From the NCBI RefSeq assembly GCF_900112935.1, contig NZ_FONM01000002.1, positions 1-64,000 of the forward strand: 64,000 nt of DNA. The letters are read 5' to 3'. This DNA is from Trichococcus pasteurii. Lineage in GTDB: Bacteria; Bacillota; Bacilli; Lactobacillales; Aerococcaceae. Below, one piece after another: positions 44,672 through 53,759 of this stretch. How positions within the stretch are numbered: position 1 is the first letter of the stretch; each line of letters starts with the position of its first letter. Both the position numbers and the translations under genes were made by a program. Below the pieces are notes generated by a model that made no database searches, was not told where the DNA came from, and saw nothing but the letters and a program-made list of their open reading frames with translations.

Positions 44672-46480
44672 TCACATGTATTTTTGGGTCAAACGCAGGA
44701 ATTCTTCGACGTCTCCCGCCATGATCTCCAAGCCCTGGTTCCAGAAGTCAGGCTGCGTGATATCGGCACCAAGATGCTTCATTACGAGCTCCTCCGTCGT
44801 CATCGAACCGGTATCCCGCAAGAGGGAAATATAGGTTTCCTCAAAATTTTCGGTCTGCTGCATCGATTGCGCGTAAATCCCGAGGCTGAACAGGAAGCCA
44901 AACGTGTAAGGGAAATTGTAGAATGGCACATCATCGATGAAAAAGTGCAATTTGCTCGCCCAGAATAGAGGGTGGTAGTCACTCAAGGCCCCTTGGTAGG
45001 CCTCTTTCTGGGCAGCCTCCATCATTCCGGACAGCCGTTCTGCAGTGACAAAACCGTTCATCCTTTCGGTGTAGAAGGACTTTTCGAAAAGATAACGGGC
45101 ATGAATATTCAGAAACATGGCTGTCGCGTTTTCGAGCTTCGTATTGAGCAAGGAAATTTTTTCTTCGTCGCTGCTGGCTTCTCTGACCGTAGCCGCGCTG
45201 ATGATGGTTTCCGCAAAAGTCGATGCCGTTTCGGCCACGTTCATGGCGTAGCGCGTATTCAGATCTGGCAAGTCGCGCATCACGTGGGAATGAAAGGCAT
45301 GGCCCAACTCATGGGCTAACGTGCTCATATCGCTTGCTGAACCCGTAAAGGTCATGAAAATGCGTGATTCTTTCGATTCCGGATAATCTTCGCAATAGCC
45401 GCCAGGTCTTTTCCCGGATCGGTTTTCGGCTTCGACCCAGCGGTTCTTGACGGCATCCAAGGAAAATTCTGCCAGTTTCGGACCAAAGGAGGCAAAGTGT
45501 TCAATGATGTAATCGACTGCTTCGTCGAAACTGAATGTCTTTGATTGGAAACTGCCGAGCGACACAGGGGCATCGACATCATACCAGGCAAGCTTGTCCT
45601 TGCCCATCAGAGCGGCTTTACGGTCCAAAAACGAAAGGAAGGGCTGTTTGTTCGCGCTGATGGCCTGCCACATCGTATCCAGGGTCTCGCGCTTGATGCG
45701 GTTGTAGCGCAAAGGTTCCGCCAAGAAATCCTCATCCTGGTGCGCCTCAAAATCAGCCAACCGGAAACCTTGCAGGTGGTTCAACGTATCGGCGAATGCC
45801 GGTGCAAGGGATCCCCAGGCTTTTTCCCATTCAGTGAATATTTTTTTGCGGACGTTCGGATCGGGATCGGCATACATCCGGTTCATCGCTTGGCCGGCGG
45901 ATAGTTCGCTCAAAGTTCCGTCAGACTCTTCAAAGGGGATCTTGATGAAGGATACGAGCGTGTCATAGTGCGCGCTCCAACCGTTGAAACCATCGACACG
46001 CAATGTAGCCAACAAGGCTTCTTCCTTGTCGGACAAGAGCCGGCTGCCCTGTTGGCGCCATTCCGACAGGGCGAATGCAAGCGCTGAAAAAGCAGGTTTT
46101 TCCAATAACGGGGCCCAATCGCTTTCTTTGACTGCGGTTACTTTTTTCTTCAGAGTCGTTTGAATAATCGTTAATTTGCTGTACAATTGAATTATTCGCG
46201 CATGGATTGCGCTTGCATCCAAATCCGATACATCGGCTGACTGGACACCAGTTATGAAACTGTTGCATTGCATCAGGGCTTTTGCGTACAGCTCCTCGTC
46301 ATGAAGCAGATCCTGAAATACAAGATAGTCCGGTTTATCTCGTTCGGGGTCCCAAGCGTTTGCTGCGGATTCAAAATCCTTCAATCCTTCTTGGATGGAC
46401 TGTATCTTTTCTTGCAGGGCCGGTGAAGAACTCCCGCCTTCAAAAAATGAATCCAAATCCCAGGTAAGGCTATATTTCAT
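44672..46480 (-). CDS. pepF: M3-family oligoendopeptidase (PepF type)
   Basis: 602 residues. Zinc metallopeptidase with the HELGH motif in LAHELGHAFHSHVM, and the downstream glutamate region NVAETASTFAETI. Cytosolic, cleaves peptides of roughly 7-17 residues. Chosen start ATG at 46480, 10 nt after GAGAGG; the ATG at 46489 that opens the frame abuts the ribosome-binding site. Faces the lipid kinase gene. Confidence 0.94.
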   Translation of the reverse strand: MKYSLTWDLDSFFEGGSSSPALQEKIQSIQEGLKDFESAANAWDPERDKPDYLVFQDLLHDEELYAKALMQCNSFITGVQSADVSDLDASAIHARIIQLYSKLTIIQTTLKKKVTAVKESDWAPLLEKPAFSALAFALSEWRQQGSRLLSDKEEALLATLRVDGFNGWSAHYDTLVSFIKIPFEESDGTLSELSAGQAMNRMYADPDPNVRKKIFTEWEKAWGSLAPAFADTLNHLQGFRLADFEAHQDEDFLAEPLRYNRIKRETLDTMWQAISANKQPFLSFLDRKAALMGKDKLAWYDVDAPVSLGSFQSKTFSFDEAVDYIIEHFASFGPKLAEFSLDAVKNRWVEAENRSGKRPGGYCEDYPESKESRIFMTFTGSASDMSTLAHELGHAFHSHVMRDLPDLNTRYAMNVAETASTFAETIISAATVREASSDEEKISLLNTKLENATAMFLNIHARYLFEKSFYTERMNGFVTAERLSGMMEAAQKEAYQGALSDYHPLFWASKLHFFIDDVPFYNFPYTFGFLFSLGIYAQSMQQTENFEETYISLLRDTGSMTTEELVMKHLGADITQPDFWNQGLEIMAGDVEEFLRLTQKYM

Positions 46481-46589
46481 GCTGATCATCCTCTCAGTCT
46501 TGATTGACTAACGTATTGCCATAAGTACATTATATCCATTTACAGCAGAAATAATAAAAGAATTCACATCAGGAAAGGAAAAAAGCTAC

Positions 46590-47087
46590 ATGCAACGAGA
46601 ACAAAAGAGCAATTCATACATAGTGGGAGCAGTTCTGATCATGGGTTATCTCTATTACCGCGCCACTTTCCAACAAGATTTTTATGCTTTGCCGAATATC
46701 ATCGCGAATCTCCTGCAGTCGCAACCGCTCTCCGGCCTGTTCGCAACATTCACCTTCCGATACGGGGAGCAGGTGGTCAGCATGGGGGCATTGGGCTATT
46801 TCGGTTTTCTTGGATTCTTCGGCAGCAAGATATGGATGTTCCTTTCCTATTTCATCTTGGCGTACCTGTGGTATGGGGGACTGTCCGGGAAGATTCGGGA
46901 CAAGGTAACACCGATTGTTGTGGCGCTGCTGCTTTCCATCAGTTACGCGGCTGCGGATGAATTTCATCAATCGCTTGTGTCCCCGGCATTTGCGATGAAG
47001 GAAGACGTGATATTGGCCAGCGCAGGGGCAATTTTGGCTATAATCGCCGGTTGGTTCTTCCTGACGGTCAGAAAAGGCAGAAAGTGA
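46590..47087 (+). CDS. VanZ-family membrane protein
   Basis: 165 residues with four to five membrane spans. The VanZ signature SYAAADEFHQSLV (DExHQ) is clear. VanZ gives low teicoplanin resistance in some enterococci, but most chromosomal VanZ-like genes have no known role, and no van genes are present. ATG with AGGAAAGGAAAAA upstream. Confidence 0.88.
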   Translation: MQREQKSNSYIVGAVLIMGYLYYRATFQQDFYALPNIIANLLQSQPLSGLFATFTFRYGEQVVSMGALGYFGFLGFFGSKIWMFLSYFILAYLWYGGLSGKIRDKVTPIVVALLLSISYAAADEFHQSLVSPAFAMKEDVILASAGAILAIIAGWFFLTVRKGRK

Positions 47088-47088
47088 A

Positions 47089-47117
47089 TTGCCATGAGCG
47101 GTTACTTTTGATAAAAT
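47089..47117 (+). promoter_or_regulatory. yebC promoter
   Basis: TTGCCA, 17-bp spacer, TAAAAT, directly after the VanZ-family stop codon. Confidence 0.65.
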
Positions 47118-47153
47118 GATTGAGTAAATTAATAGATGAGAAGAGGGATCTGA

Positions 47154-47891
47154 ATGTCAGGACATTCAAAATGGAGTAAAATCAAAGGCGCAAAGGGCGC
47201 TGCCGATCAAAAACGAGGTAAAATTTTCCAGAGATTATCGAAAGAAATTTATATGGCTGCAAAAAACAGCGGTCCGGATCCCTCATCTAACCCGAGCCTG
47301 CGCTTGATCATCGATAAAGCGAAAGCAGCGAACATGCCGAATGACAACATCACCCGCGCCATCAAGAAAGCAACATCTGCCGGAGAAGGCGAAAACTATG
47401 AAGAAGTCACTTATGAAGGTTACGGCCCGAACGGCGTGGCTGTTTTGGTCCATGCATTGACCGACAACCGCAACCGTACCGCCACAAACATCAGAGTCGC
47501 ATTCAACAAAAACGGAGGATCTTTGGGAGAATCCGGTTCGGTGAGTTACATGTTCGACCGCAAAGGCTATATCGCAATCGAGCGTGAAGACTTGGAAGTG
47601 GATGAAGACACAATGTTGATGAGCGTATTGGAAGCTGGTGGGGAAGAGCTGCAGACAAGCGATGAAGTATTCGAGATCTACACGGATCCTGCCGATTTTG
47701 ATGCGGTTTGCGAAGCTTTGAAGGCAGAAGGCTACGTGCTGGCCGAAGCGGAAGTCACGATGGTTCCGCAAACAATGTCGGCTATCGCAGCGGACAAGGA
47801 AACGCAATTCAGGACGATGCTGGAAAAACTGGAAGATGATGATGACGTCTCTGAAGTATTCCACAACGCTGATCTGGACGACGAAGAATAA
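47154..47891 (+). CDS. yebC: YebC/TACO1-family protein
   Basis: 245 residues, full length. N-terminal [23 protein letters not shown] and [18 protein letters not shown] are family signatures. Long annotated as a transcription regulator (PmpR type); recent work on YebC proteins points to relief of ribosome stalling at proline stretches. ATG with AGAAGAGGGATCTGA upstream. Own promoter and terminator. Confidence 0.95.
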   Translation: MSGHSKWSKIKGAKGAADQKRGKIFQRLSKEIYMAAKNSGPDPSSNPSLRLIIDKAKAANMPNDNITRAIKKATSAGEGENYEEVTYEGYGPNGVAVLVHALTDNRNRTATNIRVAFNKNGGSLGESGSVSYMFDRKGYIAIEREDLEVDEDTMLMSVLEAGGEELQTSDEVFEIYTDPADFDAVCEALKAEGYVLAEAEVTMVPQTMSAIAADKETQFRTMLEKLEDDDDVSEVFHNADLDDEE

Positions 47892-47906
47892 CAGCTTACA
47901 CAAAAT

Positions 47907-47958
47907 CAAAACCGAATGCCTTCCTTGTCAGCAGACAATGGCGGGCATTCGGTTTTTT
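47907..47958 (+). terminator. Terminator after yebC
   Basis: AAAACCGAATGCC / GGCATTCGGTTTT with a 24-nt loop, then TT. Confidence 0.85.
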
Positions 47959-48006
47959 GGATGCCGTCCCGCCGCTGGCCATTAAGCGTCATCTTTTCCC
48001 CTGCAA

Positions 48007-48035
48007 TCGCTTTCTCGCTTGGCTTGTAGTATAAT
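48007..48035 (+). promoter_or_regulatory. Possible promoter of the DJ-1 gene
   Basis: TCGCTT, 17 bp, TATAAT. The -35 is weak. The leader of about 95 nt contains a small stem TTATCC/GGATAA near 48106. Confidence 0.4.
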
Positions 48036-48137
48036 TTAGGTAGCTAAACTCGATCTGCCCTTGGGCTTTTCGAACATGGCTCCAAAGCGAAGCTATCATT
48101 ATCCGATCGGGATAACAATGAATGGGGGAACAGCAGT

Positions 48138-48647
48138 ATGGCAAAACTAATATTTGTGATTGCACCTGAAGACTTCCGCGATGAAGAATTATTCATGACC
48201 CAAGAAGAAGTTGCTAAATGCGGACATGAGATGTGGATCGCCAGCCACAAAACCGGTACCTGCATGGGTGTGCATGGCGGAATCGCGCAGTCGGATCTTT
48301 TGGTTGAGGATGTCGATACGAACAGTTTTGATGGTGTGGTGTTCGTTGGGGGAAAGGGAAGCCGCGTTTTCTTCGACGATCCGCATGCCTGGATGTTGGC
48401 CCAAGCGATGAACGGACAGGGCAAAATGGTTGCGGCCATTTGCATCGCGCCTGTCATCTTAGCGAATGCGGGTTTATTGAAGAAGAAAAATGCGACTGTT
48501 TTCGAATCCGAGATTGCGACTATCGAAGCCAAAGGGGCAGTGTATTCTGAGTCCCCTGTGACAGTCGACGGCAATATCATCACTGCGAGCGGTCCGCATC
48601 AAGCGAAACAGTTCGGACTGGAAATTTGCAATTTTTTGGCGGGGTAA
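48138..48647 (+). CDS. DJ-1/PfpI-family protein
   Basis: 169 residues, flavodoxin-like DJ-1 fold. Nucleophile Cys102 in AAICIAPV and a conserved Glu near residue 16-17 (FRDEEL). The family covers deglycases, glyoxalases and chaperones; sequence does not decide. ATG after GGGGGAACAGCAGT. A small coiled-coil gene follows 45 nt downstream before the shared terminator. Confidence 0.9.
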   Translation: MAKLIFVIAPEDFRDEELFMTQEEVAKCGHEMWIASHKTGTCMGVHGGIAQSDLLVEDVDTNSFDGVVFVGGKGSRVFFDDPHAWMLAQAMNGQGKMVAAICIAPVILANAGLLKKKNATVFESEIATIEAKGAVYSESPVTVDGNIITASGPHQAKQFGLEICNFLAG

Positions 48648-48692
48648 AGCGGGAGAACAGCTGTTGATGAGGAATTGGAGGCGGCAGGGGAT

Positions 48693-48989
48693 ATGGAAGA
48701 GCTGAAAGCCAGAATCGATGTGTTGAAGGAACAGGATCCCGTCAAAATGCAGGACCTGGAAAGGAAATACGGATTGCTGAAGTTCGAGCTGCTGGAAGCG
48801 AAAAAAGCAGTGGAGCTGCAGGAAATCACCCTGGCGGATGTGAAAGGCGAATGGATCAAAGACAATTCGGAGGAAAACCTCGCCATATTGCGTGAGAAAG
48901 AGCAGAACCTGAAGATTGCCAGAATGAACTACAACGCTGCTGTGGAGAAAATGGACATTATGAAGACCGTCGTTTTTCTGCTTTCCTGA
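48693..48989 (+). CDS. Small coiled-coil protein, unknown
   Basis: 98 residues, almost wholly alpha-helical and charged (ELKARIDVLKEQDPVKMQDLER and onward), with no cysteine, membrane segment or signal. No family recognised. The frame opens at a TTG at 48675; ATG at 48693 follows GGAGG and AGGGG. Even codon use, start spacing and its place between the DJ-1 gene and a strong terminator support a real gene. Confidence 0.65.
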   Translation: MEELKARIDVLKEQDPVKMQDLERKYGLLKFELLEAKKAVELQEITLADVKGEWIKDNSEENLAILREKEQNLKIARMNYNAAVEKMDIMKTVVFLLS

Positions 48990-49021
48990 AAGGGATAAAT
49001 ATTTTTAAAATAATAATCGTT

Positions 49022-49083
49022 CACAACGAAAAAGAACGGCAAGGACCTTGAGGATGGTCCCTTGCCGTTCTTTTTCGTTGTGC
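49022..49083. terminator. Long bidirectional terminator
   Basis: CACAACGAAAAAGAACGGCA and its complement, extended by AGG-ACC/GGT-CCT around GAGGA: more than 20 paired bases. Serves the coiled-coil gene and the convergent YitT gene. Confidence 0.95.
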
Positions 49084-49096
49084 AGTTGTTTTGTGA

Positions 49097-49987
49097 TCAT
49101 TCCGACTGATTGTCGATGAAATCGTTGATTTTTTGCTGGTAGTGCTCATCCGAAATCAAATAAGAGAAGCCTTCGCCGATGACGCTTTGCGCTTCACTTA
49201 TGGTGAAGAAAGCCTTCGGATCGATGGCCGTCACGATCCGGTTGAGCGGCATCAATTGCTGTCTGTTGACGATGATCAGGATCACCTTCTTCTGACTTTT
49301 GGAGTAATAGCCCTCGCCTGACAAAAAGGTCATTCCGCGGCCGATTTTTTTATCGATTGCATCAGCAATTTCCTGATGCCGATCCGAGATGATCAGTACT
49401 TGTTTCTTCGGATTGAACCCTTCCAGGATGAAATCCAGAACTTTCGTTTGTACATAAAGATGCACGGCAGTCAAGACGACATTTTCCAGCCCAATGACAA
49501 AGATGGAGGGCCCGACCACGAACAGGTCCAATACGACCAGTGCGACACTGGTGCTCCAGCCGAGATATTTATTGAAAATCAAGGCGATGATATCGGAACC
49601 GGCTGTGGAACCGCCCGCTTGCATCACGAGGCCCAAACCTGTGCCGACCAAAAAACCGGAGCAAAGCGGCGCCAGGATGATGGTTTCCATCGGGTAACGC
49701 CAGGCAGCCGTAAGCTGCAGGAACACCGACATCAACAGGGTGGCCAGAAGCGTCAACCGCATGGTCGATTTTTCCAAAAAGCGGAATCCGATGACCAAGA
49801 TGATGGCGTTCAAGACGAAACTAGTTATGGCAACAGGGATATTCATGGTATAGAAGGCCAACAAACTAATGCCGGTGACGCCGCCTTCACCAAGATGGTT
49901 CGCAACGGAAAACATATTGATGCCCACCGCGAACAGAAATGTTCCGATAGCAATCCAAAGAATCGATGCAGTAACGTTCTTTTTCAA
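49097..49987 (-). CDS. YitT-family membrane protein (DUF2179 C-terminus)
   Basis: 296 residues. Five to six membrane spans (DUF161, with HLGEGGVTGISLL and QAGGSTAGSDIIA), then a cytoplasmic DUF2179 domain (ITDPKAFF-type TAIDPKAFFTISEA near the end). A suspected transporter; substrate unknown. The frame opens at 50032, but the TTG at 49987 lies six bases after the very strong GGGAGGTG, so I take it as the start. Divergent from comGA. Confidence 0.9.
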   Translation of the reverse strand: MKKNVTASILWIAIGTFLFAVGINMFSVANHLGEGGVTGISLLAFYTMNIPVAITSFVLNAIILVIGFRFLEKSTMRLTLLATLLMSVFLQLTAAWRYPMETIILAPLCSGFLVGTGLGLVMQAGGSTAGSDIIALIFNKYLGWSTSVALVVLDLFVVGPSIFVIGLENVVLTAVHLYVQTKVLDFILEGFNPKKQVLIISDRHQEIADAIDKKIGRGMTFLSGEGYYSKSQKKVILIIVNRQQLMPLNRIVTAIDPKAFFTISEAQSVIGEGFSYLISDEHYQQKINDFIDNQSE

Positions 49988-50155
49988 AAAGTTCACCTCC
50001 CTTATACTTGAGTGATCCCGCATATTTTTCATGTGTGAGACCGCTATTTAAGCCAATATAACATATTTTATGATAAGTTTCTCGTCGGATAAAGAGCGGA
50101 CTCGATGTTTTTGCAGAAGCTATTAGTGACGGCAAAATAGAAATGAGGTGATGAT

Positions 50156-51199
50156 ATGGAAGAAAAGGCAGAGAGCCTTTTGGCGGATGCGATGCGGCTG
50201 GGTGTTTCCGATATCCATCTGCTCCCTTACGAAGACCATTATGAACTCTTTTTCCGGGTGAGTACCGGATTGTCGAAAGTATCCGAGTATACAATCGAAA
50301 AGGGTGAACGGCTGATTTCCTATTTCAAATTTCTTTCGAACATGAATGTGGGCGAAAGGCGGAAACCGCAATCCGGAGCTGTCAGGTACCGGCTGAACGG
50401 CAAAAAAATAGAACTGAGGCTGTCCACCATCGCGAATTTCCGCTACCAAGAGTCGCTCGTGATCCGTATGCTGTACGCCAATCCGGGCTCGGAGCCAGGT
50501 TTGCACGCATTTTTTCCGGCCCAGGAATCGGAGCTGCTCGAACTGTTGGATCATAAGAGCGGGCTGGTGCTGTTTTCCGGTCCTACCGGCTCCGGGAAAA
50601 CAACCACCATCTATCATTTGCTGCGCAGGAAATACGCCGATGAACCGCTGCAGATCATTACGATGGAGGATCCGGTCGAAATTGAAGAGCCGCTGTTTCT
50701 GCAGGCCGAAGTGAACGAAGCTGCGGGCATCACGTACGATCTGCTCATCCGCCAGTGTCTGCGCCATCATCCGGACATCCTTGTCATAGGCGAGATCCGG
50801 GATGAGGAAACGGCAAAAATGGTTGTGAGGAGCGCCTTGACGGGCCACTTGGTGATTGCGACGATCCATGCCAAGGAGTCATTCGGGGTATTGGAAAGGC
50901 TGCGGGAACTGGCGATTTCTTCCGAACAAATGAAGCAGACGCTGCTCGCTGTCGTCTCCCAACGTCTGATCGCAAAATATTGTCCGCTGTGCTCCGGGAA
51001 GTGCACGATTCACTGCTCCCACTATCAGGTAAACGAAAAGTCGGCTGCCATCTACGAAATATTGGCAGGCAAGGAACTGCAGAATCATCTGCGGGACAAG
51101 GAGGACGGAAAGCGGTTTGTCTCACTGAATGACAAATTGCGCAAAGCCTATGCGTGTGGATACATTACGGAAAAGCATTACCTGGAAAATCTCGTCTGA
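50156..51199 (+). CDS. comGA: Competence ATPase ComGA
   Basis: 347 residues, GspE/PilB-type secretion ATPase that powers assembly of the transformation pseudopilus. N-terminal SDIHLLPYEDHYELFFRV, Walker A GPTGSGKTTT (about 142-151), Asp box and Walker B near ITMEDPVEIEEP and RHHPDILVIGEIRDEETAK. The zinc-type Cys pattern CPLCSGKCTIHC near 280 is present as in many GspE proteins. ATG after GAGGTGATGAT. First of seven comG genes. Confidence 0.96.
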   Translation: MEEKAESLLADAMRLGVSDIHLLPYEDHYELFFRVSTGLSKVSEYTIEKGERLISYFKFLSNMNVGERRKPQSGAVRYRLNGKKIELRLSTIANFRYQESLVIRMLYANPGSEPGLHAFFPAQESELLELLDHKSGLVLFSGPTGSGKTTTIYHLLRRKYADEPLQIITMEDPVEIEEPLFLQAEVNEAAGITYDLLIRQCLRHHPDILVIGEIRDEETAKMVVRSALTGHLVIATIHAKESFGVLERLRELAISSEQMKQTLLAVVSQRLIAKYCPLCSGKCTIHCSHYQVNEKSAAIYEILAGKELQNHLRDKEDGKRFVSLNDKLRKAYACGYITEKHYLENLV

Positions 51200-52223
51200 A
51201 AAACGCTGGCAGGCAAAAGAGCAGGCTTATTTTCTGAGGCGCTTGGGAGAATTGCTGAAGGAAGGGTTTTCGTTGGCCGAAGGGCTCGCCTTTCTGAAGA
51301 TGATGCAGCCGAAGCGCGTGGACGATATCCAGCGCATGCAGGCCAAACTGGAAACAGGCATCAATCTTGCTGATGCATTGGCTGGATGCGGCTTTTCGGA
51401 GCAAGTCGTATCGCAGCTGCGGCTGTCCTTCCTTCACGGGAAATTGACGGAAACTTTGCTGTTTTGTTCAGACTTCCTGACGGAAAAGGACAAACAGCTG
51501 CATAAGCTCAGAAAAGTCCTGATCTACCCGTTGTTTTTGCTGGTGTTCGCGAATGTGATGCTGATTGCGATCAGGCAGGTCCTGCTTCCCAGTTTGGAGA
51601 CGATGCTGGTGCCCTCGGAAGAGGGTTCTGGATTGATGGTCCGCATCATCCTGAATTACCTGGAGAACCTGCCGCTCATCATATTGGGCACGCTAGCATT
51701 AGACGCCAGTTTGTTCCTGTTGGCAAAAAGTTATTTGAAAAAGAAATCAGCTTTCCAAAAATCGTTGCTGTTCTGCCGGATTCCGCTCTTCAGCAAATGG
51801 GTCCAACTCTACTATTCCTTTTTCTTCTGCCGGGAATACGCCTATTTCTTCCGCAACGGCATGCAGCTGAACCAGATCGTTTCGCTGATGCGCGGCGATG
51901 AAGGGACGGCCTGGATGAAGGAAATATCCGGATTGGTGGAGGAAGGGTTGATGCAGGGCGACAGCTTGATGACGATCATCAAACGTTATCCCATCTTCAA
52001 AGAGGAGATGGGCTGGATCATCTATCACGGCGAGCTCACCAGCCAGTTGCCGATCAAGTTGAGCATGTACAGCGAAGAATGTTTCCGGCTGCTGATAGCG
52101 GACATCGAGCAGAAAATCGGCTGGCTGCAGCCTGTCTTGTTCCTCATGGTCGCCGTCATCGTGATGGCGATCTATCTTATATTGTTGATGCCGATGCTTA
52201 GTTCATTAGGAGGAATGTATTAA
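51129..52223 (+). CDS. comGB: Competence membrane protein ComGB
   Basis: 364 residues from the first ATG, GspF/PilC family inner-membrane platform. Two T2SSF domains (FLRRLGELLKEGFSLAEGL and FFCREYAYFFRNGMQLNQ) and three membrane spans, the last at the very end. The start is uncertain: ATG at 51129 or 51150, both inside the end of comGA (overlap 71 or 50 nt). Its stop codon shares a base with the comGC start. Confidence 0.93.
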   Translation: MTNCAKPMRVDTLRKSITWKISSEKRWQAKEQAYFLRRLGELLKEGFSLAEGLAFLKMMQPKRVDDIQRMQAKLETGINLADALAGCGFSEQVVSQLRLSFLHGKLTETLLFCSDFLTEKDKQLHKLRKVLIYPLFLLVFANVMLIAIRQVLLPSLETMLVPSEEGSGLMVRIILNYLENLPLIILGTLALDASLFLLAKSYLKKKSAFQKSLLFCRIPLFSKWVQLYYSFFFCREYAYFFRNGMQLNQIVSLMRGDEGTAWMKEISGLVEEGLMQGDSLMTIIKRYPIFKEEMGWIIYHGELTSQLPIKLSMYSEECFRLLIADIEQKIGWLQPVLFLMVAVIVMAIYLILLMPMLSSLGGMY

Positions 52224-52543
52224 TGAATACGATCAAAAAAACACTAAAAAACAAAAATGGTTTCACTTTAATGGAAATGGTTCTTGTTCTGTTCATCATA
52301 TCGGTGCTGATGCTGATGATCATCCCGAATGTGGCGAACACGAAGAAAAGCGTGGAGACAAAAGGCACGGACGCTCTGGCGGTCGTCGTGCAGACACAGG
52401 CTGACATGTATGAACTGGATACAGGGACGGAAGCTGCCAATTTCGCTGAACTCAAGGCTGGTGGTTACTTAAGCGACAATCAAGTGACTCAAGCAACCGC
52501 CAAACTGACAATTGCAGGCGGAAATGTTTCCAAAATTGAATGA
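52223..52543 (+). CDS. comGC: Major pseudopilin ComGC
   Basis: 106 residues. Prepilin signature KNG-FTLMEMVLVLFIISVLMLM: cleavage by the prepilin peptidase ComC between Gly and Phe, conserved Glu five after the cut. Forms the fibre for DNA capture. ATG overlaps the comGB stop by one base; AGGAGG lies upstream. Confidence 0.95.
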   Translation: MNTIKKTLKNKNGFTLMEMVLVLFIISVLMLMIIPNVANTKKSVETKGTDALAVVVQTQADMYELDTGTEAANFAELKAGGYLSDNQVTQATAKLTIAGGNVSKIE

Positions 52544-52563
52544 TTTAAATGACGGCTTGAATA

Positions 52564-53007
52564 ATGTATAAAAGCGGATTTACATTATTAGAAAGCCTGT
52601 TGGTGCTGATCATCGCATCCATGATTTTGCTGCTGACCCCGCAAGTGGGAACCGCAACGGATGAATTCGCGTTCAATCTGTTTTTGGACGATTTCCTGAC
52701 GGAGCTGCACACGGCGCAGAGTTACGCGGTCATCACAGGGAACGGCGTCAATATGGATGTCGTGCGACCGATCGGGGCAACGCATTACGCTGTTTTTCAA
52801 GACGGCGCCGGATCGGACCGTTACATCAACCGCAAGTTGCTGTTGCCTGAAGGATCAAGAGTGATCCAAGGCTACACCGGATTCATCAAAGGGGGCAGCG
52901 GGTATCTGCAGCCGAACACCATCATCATGGAAACAGCCCGATATCGTTATACCATCACAATCCAATTGGGGAGCGGTCGTTATGAAGTCAACAAAGCTAA
53001 ACGATAG
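52564..53007 (+). CDS. comGD: Minor pseudopilin ComGD
   Basis: 147 residues. Prepilin segment SG-FTLLESLLVLIIASMILLL, then a globular beta domain. Role in pilus tip or priming by analogy. It overlaps comGE by 26 nt. Confidence 0.9.
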   Translation: MYKSGFTLLESLLVLIIASMILLLTPQVGTATDEFAFNLFLDDFLTELHTAQSYAVITGNGVNMDVVRPIGATHYAVFQDGAGSDRYINRKLLLPEGSRVIQGYTGFIKGGSGYLQPNTIIMETARYRYTITIQLGSGRYEVNKAKR

Positions 53008-53323
53008 CAGCGGTTATATGCTTTTCGAAAGTCTGATCGCTTTGGCTATGGTCAGCATCTCGCTCTATGTGCTGCTTCCGCATTCCGTTCAATTTTTCAC
53101 GACATTAGAAGCAGCGGGAGAGGAAGTTGCCTACTGGCGGGTCGCGCAGGACCAGATGCAGGTCATCGCCAAGGGAGGCAACCCAATCGGAAGTCAGGCT
53201 TCCGGAGGGATGCTGTTCACCACTACTTGGGATCCGGAAACTGCACAGTTGGAGGTGGGCGGCAGTGACGGGGCAGAAAGGGTGACGGTGCGTGTCGACG
53301 AAATCCAAGCGGAAAGTCCATAA
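52982..53323 (+). CDS. comGE: Minor pseudopilin ComGE
   Basis: 113 residues. Prepilin-like SG-YMLFESLIALAMVSISLYVL with Tyr in place of Phe at the new N-terminus. Position within the operon rather than sequence fixes the name. Starts inside comGD and ends inside comGF. Confidence 0.85.
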   Translation: MKSTKLNDSSGYMLFESLIALAMVSISLYVLLPHSVQFFTTLEAAGEEVAYWRVAQDQMQVIAKGGNPIGSQASGGMLFTTTWDPETAQLEVGGSDGAERVTVRVDEIQAESP

Positions 53324-53759
53324 ACAATCGCAAGCAGGATTCACTTTATTGGAAGCGGCGTTTGCACTGACTGTCAATACGATGGTGCTGCTGCTGATGA
53401 TGGGAGGCATGGAGGTCATCCGCACTGCGAATATCCAGATGGAGAAGACCCAGGATGCGGAATGGCATCTTTTCCTGATCCAACTCGAGCATGAGTTGGA
53501 AGATGAGTTGTTGGTGCAAAAGACTAGCACGACCATCCGCACCAAATCGCAAAATCCGGCCGATGCAGCCGCCTATACTTATGAATTCCGTATCAACAAA
53601 GTACTCCGGTACAAAAACGGGGCCGGCTATCATCCGATGCTGCTGCATGTCAAAGCGCTGAAATACGAGGTGACCAATGAAGGGGTTTTTATCCAGGCTA
53701 CGCTTTCGGACGACCAGACGCGCAGAGCGCATTTCATCCTGCCGAAGGCACCCATTTAA
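53292..53759 (+). CDS. comGF: Minor pseudopilin ComGF
   Basis: 155 residues. AG-FTLLEAAFALTVNTMVLLLMM is the prepilin segment, then a ComGF-type beta domain (QLEHELEDELL). GTG start at 53292 within comGE, preceded by GGGTGACGG. Overlaps comGG by 83 nt. Confidence 0.87.
   Translation: MSTKSKRKVHKQSQAGFTLLEAAFALTVNTMVLLLMMGGMEVIRTANIQMEKTQDAEWHLFLIQLEHELEDELLVQKTSTTIRTKSQNPADAAAYTYEFRINKVLRYKNGAGYHPMLLHVKALKYEVTNEGVFIQATLSDDQTRRAHFILPKAPI

Noticed and set aside
50080-50100. Possible ComX (cin) box before comGA
   Set aside because: TTTCTCGTCGGATA only loosely resembles the TACGAATA core; too many mismatches to claim.
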